Source: Darksidea phi (Eukaryota > Ascomycota > Dothideomycetes > Pleosporales > Lentitheciaceae). From it: a stretch of 64,000 nucleotides of DNA. Location of the stretch: positions 124,001-188,000 of the forward strand of contig JASJFT010000041.1 in NCBI GenBank assembly GCA_030770425.1, written 5' to 3'. The notes under the pieces were generated by a model, which saw only the letters and a list, made by a program, of their open reading frames with translations, searched no databases and was not told the origin of the DNA. This document shows, one piece after another, positions 9,344 through 22,028 of this stretch; positions within the stretch are counted from its first letter, which is position 1; each line of letters starts with the position of its first letter. Made by a program: the position numbers and the translations under genes.

Positions 9344-11335
9344 ATGCCGTCCACAGTTTTGGGAAAGAGAACACGCAGCTCTGCCAACGCAAATGCATCA
9401 GGTAGGTGCCATTGGCTGCCCCTTCCCGTCGGCGCGTCTAACACGGTGCTCGCAGATGCACAGTCTGCCGTTTCTACACGCGCAAAACGCCGGGCACAGT
9501 TCGTGATTCACGATGAGGGTGAAGACGAGAACCCCTTTGTCACTCCGAAGAGGAAGACTGTTCGCAATGGCGATGCCATGGACATCGACGTCCCGGCGAC
9601 GGAGGAGAGGCCGTCGGCAAAGCGCGGAAGGAGAGCTGCCACGACTCCTGCCAAATACGGCGTGCCCGAAAGTCGCCTGGCACTATCTCTCACAAAGGCC
9701 AATTCACCGTTGAAAGCGCCTGCCACATCTCCAGAGAAGCCGGCGCCGACACCCTCCACACCGCGACACCGAGACGCCCTTTCCAACAAGATCGCGGTAA
9801 CGCCAAGGCATCGCCTCATTGTCACTGGACGACCATTGACGCCTAGAACGCCGCATACACCTGCAACTCCTCGCAATGCCGCCCCTACAGTCTACAACGA
9901 GGCTCGTCAGCTCTTCGTCAGGAGCTCTGCGCCCACTGCACTCTTCGGACGCGAGACGGAACGCAAGGAACTCGAAACATTCATTTCAACGCGCACAAAG
10001 AGCAACAAATCTGGGTGCATCTACGTCTCCGGGCCGCCTGGCACTGGCAAGAGCGCCTTCGTCAACGAAGTCTGCAAAGACATCGGGTCGGAAAATACCG
10101 TCACGACCGGGTACGTCAATTGTATGAGCGTGAAGAACGCGGTCGATCTGTACCGAACACTGTTGGAGGAGTTTGTGGACATCACCGAGATCACCGAAGG
10201 CGAGGAAATGGATGCTCTAAAGAAGCTCTTTATGCAGCGCAAGACCTCTTATGTCGTCACCCTTGACGAAGTGGACCGTCTTCTGGAGCTGGACGTCGAC
10301 CTCCTCTACAACATCTTCGAATGGTCACTCCAAAAGTCATCCGGCCTTGTCCTCATTGGAATTGCAAACGCTCTGGACTTCACCGATCGATTCCTTCCTC
10401 GATTAAAAGCTCGCGGTCTCAAGCCTCACTTGCTGCCGTTCCTGCCCTATACTGCTGCGCAAATCTCGTCAGTCATCACTTCAAAGCTTAAAGGACTCGT
10501 TTCGGCTGGCACGGATACCGTACCCTTTATTCATCCAACGGCTATCATGTTTCTCTCTAAAAAGGTCGCTGCGCAGTCAGGGGATCTCCGCAAGGCGCTC
10601 GATATTTGCCGGCGCGCAATCGATCTCATTGAAGCCGATACTCGTGACCAACACGCGAAGAGGGCCGCAGAAATCACACCTTCTCCTACTCCTTCGCCAA
10701 CAAAGACACCATTGGTCGACAATATCAATCTCTCGTCGCCAGTGATCCGATCGCCATCGAAGGGTAAGACGCAGAACGTACTGGCCTGCTCTCTCGCCCA
10801 GCTCACAGTCGAAAACGCCCCGCGAGCTACCATAGCCCACATGGCACGCATCACCGCCGCGGTATTCAGCAACGGTACCGTTCAGCGCCTTCAAAACCTC
10901 AACCTCCAGCAAAAAGCCGTCCTCTGCTCCCTGTCGGCTATTGAGAAGAAGAAGCGTGCTTCAGTGGCAGACAGCGTTCTCGCAACGCCATCTAAGTCTT
11001 CCAGCGCTGCACCGACGATCAAAGAGCTCTACGAGGCGTATACGGCTTTATGCAAGCGCGAGAACATTCTTCATCCACTGACAAGCACCGAGTTCCGCGA
11101 CATTATCAGTAGCCTAGAGACATTGTCGCTCATATCAGCTGTAGAGGGCAAAGCCGGATCACTTGTCGTGACAGCGGGCACTCCAAGCAGGAAAGGCCGA
11201 GGGGGCTTTGGCGGTGCTGCTGTTGAGGATCGTCGTGTTGCAAGCTCTGTGGGTGCGACAGAGCTAGCAGCCGCTCTTGTTGGTCCGGGGAGTGGTATCC
11301 TCCGAGGTATTATGGAAGGTGACGAGTCTTTCTAG
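9344..11335 (+). CDS. CDC6: DNA replication licensing ATPase Cdc6/Cdc18
   Basis: AAA+ ATPase that binds ORC at origins and loads the MCM helicase. Exons are 9344-9401 and 9456-11335, with intron 9402-9455 (GTAGGT...CGCAG). The intron is 54 bp without a stop, so retention would keep frame, but its ends are good splice sites. The product is about 645 aa. The N-terminus is basic and Ser/Thr-Pro-rich (TPKRK, PLTPRTPHTP), as expected for CDK-regulated Cdc6. Walker A is GPPGTGKS near residue 212 and Walker B is VVTLDEVDRL. Sensor 2 is in the SGDLRKALDICRRAID region. A C-terminal winged-helix (Cdc6_C) begins near LQNLNLQQKAVLCSL. Orc1 is less likely because there is no BAH domain. The ATG at 9344 is the first in frame. 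Confidence 0.92.
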   Translation: MPSTVLGKRTRSSANANASGRCHWLPLPVGASNTVLADAQSAVSTRAKRRAQFVIHDEGEDENPFVTPKRKTVRNGDAMDIDVPATEERPSAKRGRRAATTPAKYGVPESRLALSLTKANSPLKAPATSPEKPAPTPSTPRHRDALSNKIAVTPRHRLIVTGRPLTPRTPHTPATPRNAAPTVYNEARQLFVRSSAPTALFGRETERKELETFISTRTKSNKSGCIYVSGPPGTGKSAFVNEVCKDIGSENTVTTGYVNCMSVKNAVDLYRTLLEEFVDITEITEGEEMDALKKLFMQRKTSYVVTLDEVDRLLELDVDLLYNIFEWSLQKSSGLVLIGIANALDFTDRFLPRLKARGLKPHLLPFLPYTAAQISSVITSKLKGLVSAGTDTVPFIHPTAIMFLSKKVAAQSGDLRKALDICRRAIDLIEADTRDQHAKRAAEITPSPTPSPTKTPLVDNINLSSPVIRSPSKGKTQNVLACSLAQLTVENAPRATIAHMARITAAVFSNGTVQRLQNLNLQQKAVLCSLSAIEKKKRASVADSVLATPSKSSSAAPTIKELYEAYTALCKRENILHPLTSTEFRDIISSLETLSLISAVEGKAGSLVVTAGTPSRKGRGGFGGAAVEDRRVASSVGATELAAALVGPGSGILRGIMEGDESF

Positions 11336-11723
11336 GGCTCTTGTATGATACGTGTTTGAATCATGGGAAAGCGTTCTGGTTTTGCATAGCGGTGTCTTTT
11401 TGATTACTGTTTATTGAACAGCGTTGCATAGCGTAGCATAGCATTTGCTGTTAGAAGACAGCGCAAGAGCATCGAATCGAGTTTTGTACATTAATTTTCA
11501 TTCAGGAGTAATGGATCTGGCCAGGTGCTGCTAGCGGGAACCGAAACTGGTGAGGCACACCGCCACAGCACGCGCCACAACAAGTCTGGGCTGTAGTTGG
11601 CTCACTTTCGTCATTCGGTGAACTTGAAAGTCAACCTTATTATTCACGATACTCCTAAATCGCGTGGCAGGAAACATACATGTAATCTCTTCTGCCTTCA
11701 TTCTATTCGTTATTACCGTCGGC
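11336..11723. other. Intergenic, CDC6 3' / STT4 5'
   Basis: A 388-bp tandem spacer. It includes GCATAGCG/GCATAGCA word repetition around 11390-11450. No gene seen. Confidence 0.55.
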
Positions 11724-14700
11724 ATGGCGTACGTTCCTAAAGCCACTGTGCCAGTTCACGCTGATCTGACTGATGTAGGCGCAACATTCGCAGCAATGCC
11801 CTCGAGAAGCTTGCGAAGCTCTCCGCGCAAACCCCACCGAGCAAGACAACGAACACGGATCTGCAGAGGATATACAAGAGGTGCCCTAATGGCTCCGTGG
11901 CGCATAATGTCTCGGCCGGCGAGAATGGCGTTTCCGTCACCGGTATCTCTATGGTGCGTGGCATCTGCGCCAAAGAAGCTTTTCCACTTTGGCCTCTATT
12001 GTATGGTCTTGTCTAACCGACGGAAAGAAATTGCCAGAGCTGGAGGCCGTCTTGGCCCTTTGTAAAGCCGCTCCCTTTGTGCATTCGGCCGCAATCGCTG
12101 AACAACTCCTCCACCAACTTGCGCCATACCTCCCGGAGTCGTATTCCCAGATACTGTCACCCTCCCCGAATCTTCTCGATATCGATCCTTCACCTTATGA
12201 AGTTCTCACCGAAAGCCTGACTTCGGCCATCCTCTCCCTCGGCGTCCGCCACGAGCCATTACGGTCCCCGGTCCGCAACATCATAGCCCAATATGTGAAG
12301 GGTTGGTCGGCAGCAGCAGCAGAGGTATCGGCAGATCACTTCGATCAGGATGATCAGGTAGACTTCGCAGCTGATGGGGAACTCGCGCGCACAATGACTC
12401 AAAGCATGTCGCTAATGGGGTTTCTCAATGCTACGGCTGCACACGCGAACTTTTGGAGTGCATATGACCGGCTCCACTTTGTAGAAAGTGTGCGGTCAGC
12501 TCTGTCCGAGAACTTCTTGATCGGTTTCGAAACTGCGTTGTCGATCGTGCGCAATGCGCGCTCTCATCAACACGGTTTACGAGACTGGAAGCGTTATGCA
12601 AAGCATTATGCAGCACTTGGACGACCCCTCGGCGCTATGATACTCCACGACTCTTTTCTCAAGGTTGTGGTGGCCAGCGCGTCGCTACTACTGGAGTCGC
12701 CCGATTATAACTTCAAGGACAATATCCTCGACTCCCTGCGTATCTCGTACAACAGCAATAAGATCCTAAGAAATACTTCTGAAGATGCGCTCGCAGACGG
12801 ATTGGCTCGCATAGCCACTGAGGAGATGGATCGCTTAGACAACGATCTAGACTACCTTCAGCGCGTTGGGTCAGCGTGGCAGCAGCGACAGGCTTCCTCG
12901 GTCAAGGCTAAGGTCATAACGACCTATCTATGCTGTACCGTCTATGATGACGATATTGCAGAGTCGGATATGCTGATGTCCTGGCTTGACAGTACTCTTA
13001 ATGACCCAGCGCAGTCGGTGGATCTTGACCTTTCGTCTACGGTATTGAAGTCCATGGTCATCCTTGCCAAAGTGTATCCGTCAATGGCTACGACATTGGG
13101 CCGCTCACTCCCTCGCGCTATTGTCCAAGGCGGGTTCGATCATCGAACCGCGTCTGTAGCAGCAGAGTGTCTTGCTTCTGTCCTCAGCGTCCTCCCTCAG
13201 GATGCCATCATCACGACCCTATACAGCTTAGGTAACGTTATAAGCGCAGGCCCCGTTGATCGGACTTCGGCATCATCGCCCGCCTTGAATGGCTATGGGA
13301 AGACAGCAAGAGCCCCCGATGTCTATGGCAACGATCATACAGGAAGTGCCATATCGCTCACGCCGAGCGATGTCGATGAGCCACATCACGTCCACACCAC
13401 TGTAATACAGACAATCATTTCTGTGGCAAGAAACTGCAAGGACGAGAAGATCACAGCTTTAGCCCTCTCCATGCTCACTCAAAAAGTCGGGCGAGTCAGC
13501 AGAGTTGTTGATGCGAAGATCATCGCTGATGCAGCGCTTCTCGCTGTGCACAGTGGACCTGGAGAATTTCGCGCCCTTCTCAAGCTTTATTCTAGGCTAT
13601 GTCACGACGCTCTTTTGGCGGATGACCAGATGCAACTCGAAGCTGTAGGTACTATTGGTGATACCTATGCTAGAAAGTTTTCTGACATTGCTCCCAGGTT
13701 AGAAATGCGCGCCTTCGTCTTTCGAAGGAAATCGACGTTGGCTCGCCTGCATTTGAAGTGTACCTCACTCATCTTCTCGACACAATTGTAAGCAAAGGAG
13801 ATGCGCATGAAACACACCACCGTCAACTTCGGGACACCGAATTGGCTGCTCAAGAGATTGCCCAGCTTCTGGCGCCGTTAGCCCTACTCCTCTCGCAAAA
13901 TGCGGATTTGACAGATCTGTCAAAGATGAATGACAACATCATCAGCCTGCATCGAGATGCTTGGTTCAATATTGTAGTGCATGGCTTTGATCTTACATCT
14001 TCTCTTGCAAAGGAGCACCTAGATGGGCTCAGAACTTTAGCACGATACAGCCAGCCCCTGATCACCGAGGAACGAGCATCGCTTCCGGAAAGCGATATTG
14101 AGCTTAACACTGTGTTACGACGCGGAAAGTCCCCCGAGCACGTTGTTGAGCAGAAGAAACGGTTTGCGAAGTTGCTTCCCTTATGCGAAGGAGATGTCAG
14201 ATCTCTAAGCTACTCTGAGGTTGTGTTCCTGAACGCAGCTTATTTGGTTGAAGATCTCAGAGCTAGCGCAGGTGACTGTACCAAAGCGCTCACCTATTTT
14301 CTTGATCCGAAATTACGCAGTGGTGCCGTAGGAAACTGCATGTTTGCAATTGCAACCGCTGCCACAAGGACCTATTTGACGAAAACACTGTCGGGGAAGC
14401 TGCATTCTTTCTCGACGCCGTATCTCGCTGGGCAGCTTGCGACAATCTTTTCTGGATGCTGTCACCGAATCGCACGTGTTCAGGAGGCGGCGAACGCATG
14501 TGCAGACATCATCATTCGAGATGTTCCGGCCACGCTATGCCAGAAAACCGCACTGTTCGCGCTATTAGAGCTCCTATCAATCATGTGGTCGAGTTGCCTA
14601 GAGGGCGAAACCGATGAGTATGCTTGGACATCAACTTTCACCTCTTCGAAGTCAAATATCGTGGTGGAACTTTCAGATGACTACTATCTCCGGCGAGCAA

Positions 14701-17700
14701 CCCTTAATAGCTTTTACAAGCGGGCTGTGGCATGGGTGAAAGGAGTTCTAGATATAGCCCCACTCGATATCAAGGGATTGCTACAGACTTACCTCTCCGA
14801 GTTCGACGATGAAGGCGCTTACGGCCACATTTCACTAGGCCGCTCTTTCGCACTCGAGATGGGTTCCGTAATACCAACCACTGACCAGCGTTTGGGGGCT
14901 ATTGAACGACAAGGCATTAACATAAACACGGCTTCTGATTTCATCGCGCAATATACCACGCGACAGGAGTACAAGTTCGCTGATGGCTTAAATGATCAAG
15001 ATGATGAATGGCTACGACTGGATGGCGCCTCTAACCACCACCAGTCAGCCTTCTGCCGCAGCATCGAGGATGCTACAAGACTACTCATCGATCTCGAGAG
15101 TCGCACATTGAACCACTCACATGTTACCATCGCGGAGCTACGCGACATTCTTCGACGGGCGGCGGCGCTCTTGTGTAGGGTGAAAACAGATCAATCGCCG
15201 ATTGTGCATCACCTTGTAGGCATTCCGTTTGCGGTTCTCTCAAAACAGTCTATCAAGCTGGGCATCTCTCTTTGGATGAGCGTCATTAAGGAGAACCCGC
15301 GAATGGAGTCCCGGATTCTCGTTTCTATTGCTGAGTGTTGGGAAAATACCCTGCACAAACGAAGGGGCATTTTCAGCCCTTCCTTGCAGTTCGTGCGCCT
15401 CTACCCTTTAAAAATCAGTTTGCTAACGTAGTCGCAGGCATCCAGATCCCTTCTACGGTAAACAGGAATTTGCCCCGACAGACAAGGAGGCCGTCTCAAA
15501 GCATCAACAACAAACCTACAACCTCATAGCACCCCATTACCGGCTCGTACAATTTCTGTCTAGCCACTTCAATGCTTCTCGGCTTGGAAATCCCGAAGTG
15601 GAGTTGGTATACAATCGTCTTATTCACCTTACACTTGATGCATTGAGTCTAGGCTGTCGACAGCCGTTGGCTAGAGAAGCCTATTTCCACATCATCCTAC
15701 TAGGCCTACGAATAGTGCGACATTGTACTACTCTGCCCAACGCCATCAAATGGCGCCTGAAAGATCGTATTCTTACTGTCGGTTTGGCGTGGTTCGCCAA
15801 AGCTCCAGAGTACAGACTCCCTTTCGACATTTGTGGTTTGTGCTAATTTGATCAGATGGTCATTCGGCGGAAATCGTCTTCAGATTAAGGCAGAAACGCA
15901 CATTTTATCCGACATTCAGTCGTACCTTGAAGTATTGGGCAGAACGGAAATCGCCCCGGAAGGTCCATTGAAATCTCTCAAAGCCAAACAAGATCTTCTA
16001 TCGCTCCTTATCTCCAATGAGCAAACGCGTCTCATGGTTTGGCTGTTTCCGCTCGATTACAGCAAGAAGCATCATTTTACTTCTGGGCAACACAACAAGG
16101 CGCTGACAGATGTACGTGATCAAACCCCGGTTCAAATCTAAGAAACTGACCCCACTTGAGGCCGCCGTGACCGCTCATCTCAAGACAGCGTGGGACGAGA
16201 ACCCGGCAATTGCTGTACACCTCCTTAAGCGCTTCCAATCCCAACGTCTTAATACAGAGGTCCGATGGCAGGTTCTTAACTTCCCTCACAAGGTGCTTGA
16301 TGAGCCTGATGCCCTAGAGGTTCTTCTTGGTAATCAGTTGCCTAGTGACGTGACTTTCCAGCTCAAGGTTCGTCAACCTCCGACTCTATATAAATTACCG
16401 TAGCTCACTTCTTCTAGTACCTCATGTACTGGGCTTCCGTGAACCCCGTCACGGCCGTCACGTACTTCTTACCGGGTTACGGCAATCACCCCTCCATCAT
16501 ACAATATGCGATGCGGGCCCTCGAGAGTCACTCGGTAGATGTGACATTCTTCTACGTCTCGCAGATCGTCCAAACACTCCGCTATGATGTTCTCGGCTAC
16601 GTTGAAAGGTATATCATAGAAACAGCAAAATTCTCCCAGTTGTTCGCCCATCAAATCATCTGGAACATCAAAGCAAATGCGTATAAAGATGAGAATTCGG
16701 AGATTGTGAGTTGATTCTTATCGTCACAAAGCTGCGTTCTGACTAGTGCTGTAGCCTGATCCTGTCAAACCTACATTAGACAAGGTTATGAGTAGTCTCG
16801 AATCAAGTTTCAGCAAGTCCGACAGAGAGTTCTACGAGCGCGAGTTTGCCTTCTTCAACGAGGTCACTGGCATTTCTGGTACTCTCCGTTCAATCCTTGA
16901 CCGCCCCAAAGAGGAAAAGAAGCAAAAGATCGAAGAAGAACTCCGCAAGATTAAGGTCGATGTTGGCGTATACCTTCCCAGCAACCCGGACGGCGTTGTT
17001 ATCGGCATCGACCGCAAATCTGGAAAGCCTCTGCAGTCTCATGCAAAAACCCCCTTCATGGCCACGTTCCGTATCCGAAAATCAAAGATAGATGCCCCTT
17101 CCGGGGACGAGAGCAATACGCAAGATGGTGACAGCAGTATATCGTCAGCAAAGCAACAAACTTATGAAGTCTGGCAGTCTGCTATCTTCAAGGTGGGTGA
17201 TGATTGCAGGCAGGACGTGCTAGCATTGCAGATGATTGCTGCCTTCCGTGGTATCTTTAACAACGTCGGTCTGGACGTTTGGGTTTTTCCTTATCGTGTC
17301 ACAGCAACTGCCCCGGGATGCGGCGTCATCGACGTGCTTCCGAATTCCATCTCGCGCGATATGCTTGGCCGCGAAGCTGTCAATCGCCTCGACGACTACT
17401 TCATCTCGAAATATGGCAACGAGGACTCGATCCGCTTCCAAGAAGCACGCAGCAATTTCGTAAAGAGTATGGCTGCCTACAGTGTAATTTCTTTCCTCCT
17501 CCAGTTCAAAGATCGTCACAACGGCAACATTATGATCGACGATGCCGGCCACATAATCCACATCGACTTTGGCTTCTGCTTCGATATTGCACCCGGCGGC
17601 GTCCGCTTCGAGCGCGCACCCTTCAAACTCACAGGTGAAATGATTGCCGTTATGGGTGGTAGCCAAACCTCACAATCATTCCGTTGGTTTGAGGAACTCA

Positions 17701-17951
17701 CTATCAAGGCTTTCTTGGCGTCGAGGCAACACTGCGGGCATTTGTGTCATGTGGTGGAGGTTATGCTTGATAGTGGGTTACCGTGCTTTAAGCCAGAGAC
17801 CATCCAGAATTTTAAAGACAGGTTTGTGCTAGAGAAGACTGAGAGGGAGGCAGCGGATTATATGAGGGAGTTGATTCGAAAGAGTGCGAGCAGTTATTCT
17901 ACAGCGGGATATGATCGGTTCCAGCTTATAACAAATGGGATTCCGTTCTAG
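11724..17951 (+). CDS. STT4: Phosphatidylinositol 4-kinase, Stt4 / PI4K-alpha
   Basis: Makes PI4P at the plasma membrane. Nine exons: 11724-11728, 11779-11953, 12028-13644, 13698-15388, 15438-15809, 15856-16111, 16161-16367, 16418-16705 and 16755-17951. All eight introns are 46-74 bp with GT and AG ends, and every junction restores phase, giving 1935 aa, close to yeast Stt4 (1900). The first coding exon is only five bases (ATGGC). The N-terminal RNIRSNALEKLAKL and the long helical repeat region are typical. The PI-kinase accessory domain is in exons 6-8. The kinase domain fills the last 400 residues with DDCRQDVLALQM, catalytic loop FKDRHNGNIMID near residue 1790, and activation loop HIDFGFCFD. 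The third exon's acceptor (AAG at 12027) is the least certain junction. Confidence 0.94.
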
Positions 17952-19361
17952 AGGGTTGGTTGTGGCGTGGTGAGGAGGGATGTAGTAGGGTAGTTTAACC
18001 CAATGAGATGGTGCACCATATTCCTAATGTGGGTTCACTGCCTCGTAAGTTTCCCGCTGATGTGTTGGTGCGGTAGTGATGCGATGGCCTGCACATGTGA
18101 CGTTAGGTGCTCGTGTTATCATGTTTGCTTGGCGCCAGGTTTGAGGAGCCATCAGGACATGCAAATCTGTGTCTACCCGACCGTCACACCCGACTATGAC
18201 AGCACGTACCCACGAGTCCGGTTTATGCTACCGTCGCTAGCCCCTGCACCGTATGCTTAGCCGAATTTGCAGCGAACGTCAGCTGTGCTTATCGGAGCTT
18301 TTCTAGCGTCGAGGCACTTCGGGAAAGCATTTTATACGCTCTTTCTACTTTTGTTTTTAAGTTTGGAGAGCCGTCAGCAACGTAGGAATGAAACAACGAA
18401 TCAGAAAGAGTTTCCGCTTCCGCAAACGCAGGGAGTGTTTGGGGTCTTGTTCTTGGTACTTGGGATGAGGTGATGGGGCAGGGAAAGACTAAGGCTGTGT
18501 GGAGTGAGATTAAGAAGTTCCGCTTTTGGTGGATTGGGGGACGGGGAGGTAATTAGATTGTGGGTTGATTAGCGTATTAGTTCTTTGATTCTTTTTGTTT
18601 CTCTTCGCTTCTACTCGTATCTATGCCGCGATGGCTGAGAGTAGGTTTTTTGCGCCGAGGACTCAGCCTTGTTAGCTCGAGAGGATACGAATGCGCCGTT
18701 TGCTTGAACGGCCCATGCCAACGCTAGGAGGGATGGCGGCGATGGTAGCTTGACACTACGGATGATATCATAACGCCAGGGGAGGTTGGCTAGCGAGAGC
18801 AACAAAATCAAGAGCAATCGACACGTGGAAGCATATTTCCTAAAAGCATATTCCCCTGAAAACATACCCACTACGCATTACGCCGAGATTTTACGGAGGG
18901 ATTTCCAACTCGCTTGCTAAAGTCGCTAGCTAAGATCGGTTGCTGGGTGGAGAATCGCAGGTTTGTGGGCTAAAGGCGAAGAGGTGGCTGGACAGATAAT
19001 TGGCTGGACGACGAGGAAGGATGGTGGTATGGTAAGGTAGCCAAATCGTACCGTTGCGCCAAGCCCCCTGAATCCATCTACGGCATCTCTATGCCGACTC
19101 ATACTGTATGGACGGCAAGCCTCTGGGATGCGCCGTTTTAAAAGGGTATATTCAGCGAAGTTGGCCGAGTGGTATGCGCTATTCTGGCAGGCATGCGAAT
19201 AGCTGAAGTTCCTTCGGCAGTGAAGGTGGCGCGGCCGGTGGACGCCGTAGGACGCACATTATCATTCGGTGGCCGTTTACAAGGGAAACGGCGAGCGATT
19301 CCATCTCAACACCGACCAAACCATGTGAAATTGGCGTGCAAAGGGTATAGAAACAGTAAGA

Positions 19362-19392
19362 GTGCCGGCCCCCCGAGCGGAAAAGCCGGCAC
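19362..19392. repeat. Inverted repeat, GTGCCGGC arms
   Basis: GTGCCGGC at 19362-19369 and GCCGGCAC at 19385-19392 form perfect 8-bp arms around a 15-nt spacer. It could be a hairpin or a paired regulator site. Function unknown. Confidence 0.6.
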
Positions 19393-19455
19393 ACGTCCGT
19401 TGTCTCTTCAGCGTTTGTCCGGGCAGGCCGGAAGGCCACGATCGACAGCTGGCGT

Positions 19456-19475
19456 TTGGCCAAGATCTTGGCCAA
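19456..19475. repeat. 20-bp perfect palindrome
   Basis: TTGGCCAAGATCTTGGCCAA reads identically on both strands over all 20 bases with no spacer. It lies about 740 bp upstream of the acyltransferase start codon. The length makes chance unlikely for any given site. It may be a homodimeric regulator site, but no family consensus is recognised. Confidence 0.65.
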
Positions 19476-20214
19476 GACCGCAATCTGATTCAGATGGCAG
19501 CCCATGTTGTCAAGCCCTTTGAAACCCTGGCCTCGCGGCTCGCCAAGTAGCGGGCCCCCCTGTGGGAAGTGGTCTTGCGCCCGTCTTAAATATGTCGCGG
19601 GGACCACCTGCCCAGACTTTAGCATCGTCGTCACTCTCCGCATGTCGAACGGTTTTTGAGCGTCACTGTTGTACCCTTTCTTTTCTCATTGTTTTTCCTT
19701 AGGAGAAGAGAGCGGCGAATTCAGCATCTCTTCCGATACATTAGGCTGTCTGAGTTAGGCATCCTGCCGAGCTCTTTGCTGAGCTTGCGCCGGCGTCCAT
19801 TCTTTTGCTTTAGCGGTCTTTTAATAAGGGGTATGTAAGGAATGCCGAGGTTTTTGGAAAGTTTCATCAACTCACGAATGCCAACATGAAAGATTTCGAG
19901 ATACCCGGCATCTGAGAAATTTGGACTTTTCGATCCACCACCACAGAGACATTCACGCAAGAGATTCGCTTCGCCTTTCGTCCCATGTTGTGGCTACAAC
20001 GGTCTCTCCCTGGAATTGTTTGAGCCGAAACCGATTCAGCCTCGTACGTGTATCCCCAAGAGTTCGACGAGAGGAGCGGCGAAACAGGTGGAATTTGTGG
20101 CCGAGACTGTTCTGAAGCACGCCAGACATGCAGGTTGCTGACTATCGTAGAGCAGAACCTCAGACTTAACGAGCTCGATCCTCCACCACCGGGTACACGA
20201 GAGGGAGGAACAAA

Positions 20215-21628
20215 ATGGCGATTGGAGCGGAGACGAACGTGAAGTGGGTGGATGGCCTGCGCGGTCTTGCCTCCATTCTCGTCGTAATAACACACATCTA
20301 CCGACAATTCGACGACCCGGTATTCGATGCCTCGATGGGCGAGAACCAACCCATGCGATGGGACCAATGGCCATTCATGTCCTTCGCAGGACGTGGCCGT
20401 ATCGGCGTCACAATCTTCGCCTTTGTAACAGGCTACGTATGCGCCCTAAAGCCGATCAAGCTCTACCGAGCCGGCAACCAAGAGGCAGCCTTCACCTCGA
20501 TTAGCAAGTCCGCCGTTCGCCGGTTCCCGCGCCTCATGCTGCCAGCTGCGGCTGCGACGGTGGTGGCGTGGGTGCTTGCGGAATTAGGGCTGTACACAGT
20601 GCTGAAACATTCGGACAACTATTGGCTTGCGGGGCTAGCACATGACCGGATGGGCACATTCAGTGGTGCGATTTACGAGCTAGGGTGGCAGATTTGCAAG
20701 ACATGGGTTAGGCGGGAGAATAATTATGATAACAACCAGTGGACAATGCTGGAGTTGCTGCAGGAGAGTTATAAGATTTACATTTTTTTGGTGGCGGTTG
20801 CGTATTTGAAGCCGAGGTGGAGGATGGCGTCGGCACTGTTGATGATGTTGTATGAGTGGTGTACTAAAGAGGGTGAGTTGCCATTCTTTTCTTTTCTATC
20901 CACATGGGACGAGCCGTGCTCCAAAACCCACCAACTTCTGGAACATGGCAAGAAACTAACAGAATCCTTTAGCCGTCTTCGAGCTCCTAGGCTTCTTCGG
21001 CGTCTTCATAGCCGAGCTCCAAGTCCAACCCTCCACCGGCGCCTTCATCGAAGCTCACCGCCTGGCCTGCCATCTCATCGCCGCCGCTCTCGTGTTTGTC
21101 GGACTCTACGTTGGTTCCTTTCCAGAGCGACACTGGGAATGGGCAGAATGGTCGCGTAACCTGCACGATTTCGAGGCCAAGATCCTCCCCGACGACCCCG
21201 ACTTCCCCCGCTTCTCCACAGGCATCGGCCTCACCCTCATCGTCATCGCCATCATAATCGTGCCCCGCCTGCAGAAATTGCTTAGCAGCAAATACCTCCT
21301 CTGGCTAGGGAGGCACAGTTTTGCTGTCTACCTGTTGCATATGCAGGTTTTCAAGACGGTGTGGACATGGTTGCTATACGGAATTAGCGTGAAGCCAGAT
21401 CATCTGAATGATAAGGGCGAGCCGGAGATGACGCCGTTGGAATATCCGGGGCACGCATGGATGTTCGCCACGATGGTGCCAGTCCTGGTGCTGACGTATA
21501 CATGTGCGTATTATTGGGCGTTATACGTGGATCCATATTGTGAGAGGTTGGTGAACAAGTTGATGGAGTATGTGAAGCTGGACACGACGAAAGAGCAGAC
21601 CTCGTACCTGCCTTTGCGGCCTGCATAG
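20215..21628 (+). CDS. Acyltransferase-3 family membrane protein
   Basis: Two exons, 20215-20872 and 20973-21628, with intron 20873-20972 (GTGAGT...CTAAC...TTTAG), give 437 aa. The N-terminal WVDGLRGLASILVVITHIYR is the acyltransferase-3/OafA motif (D-G-L-R-G-hydrophobic-A and the catalytic-type His). About ten hydrophobic segments follow, including RLMLPAAAATVVAWVLAELGL, LIVIAIIIVPRL and a C-terminal WLGRHSFAVYLLHMQVF, the usual last conserved block with S..YL.H. Members move acyl groups onto sugars, lipids or secondary metabolites across membranes. The substrate cannot be told from sequence. No biosynthetic genes are adjacent, so a cluster role is not indicated. The ATG follows an A-rich context (CAAAATGG). 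Confidence 0.88.
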
Positions 21629-22028
21629 GCGGAATTTATTGCGTACCGTTCGGACATGGGAAGAGAAGGAAGAGCTTTAGAAGAGTCTGGAAATGTTGTT
21701 TGTGGCTCATTCTTATAGCATCGCATTGCGTTGGAGCATTTGAGCATCTGAGTATTTGCATTTGCATCTGCATATCAGCGTCCCACAGTTGTCGTGGCCT
21801 GGGCTTCGAGAACCCATTGTTTTGGTGTTTATGACTTTTGTGTAGGACTGTGATAGACTGCAGCAATGATACCCACTCTTCTATGTCCGTATATAACCGG
21901 GTATTTAATGATTAGAGTGATCGTGGGTAGGGAAGACATCAGCTCGTAAGGCTGAGAAAAAGTCATACGATAACTCTGCAATTGCGGTATCGTACAAAGC
22001 GAACAGCAGCTGACACATGCCGCCTCTT
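21629..22028. other. 3' spacer between convergent genes
   Basis: A 400-bp region between the stops of the acyltransferase (+) and ATG5 (-). It contains GCATTTGCATCTGCATATC word repetition near 21735-21780 and nothing gene-like. Confidence 0.55.

Larger units (their letters stand above)
17952..20214. other. Gene-poor 2.3-kb intergenic region
   Basis: Separates STT4 from the acyltransferase gene. Short frames (for example 18003-18260 and 19179-19643 on the minus strand) lack homology and conserved features. The section 19150-19660 is GC-rich and contains a 20-bp perfect palindrome and an 8-bp-arm inverted repeat, listed separately. A tRNA-like D-arm phrase at 19157 has no matching T-arm. Confidence 0.55.

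Noticed and set aside
18003..18260. 85-aa Cys-containing frame with hydrophobic start, possible small secreted protein
   Set aside because: It lies 50 bp after the STT4 stop, so probably in its 3' UTR. Cys spacing is irregular and it is not supported by splice or start context.
19157..19260. tRNA-like phrase TTGGCCGAGTGGT resembling a Ser/Leu tRNA D-arm
   Set aside because: No TTCRANY T-arm, no matching acceptor stem and no anticodon arm in the following 100 bases.
19179..19643. 154-codon minus-strand frame in the gene-poor region
   Set aside because: No domain or conserved-looking block; it spans the palindromes, and its length is expected by chance in GC-rich DNA.
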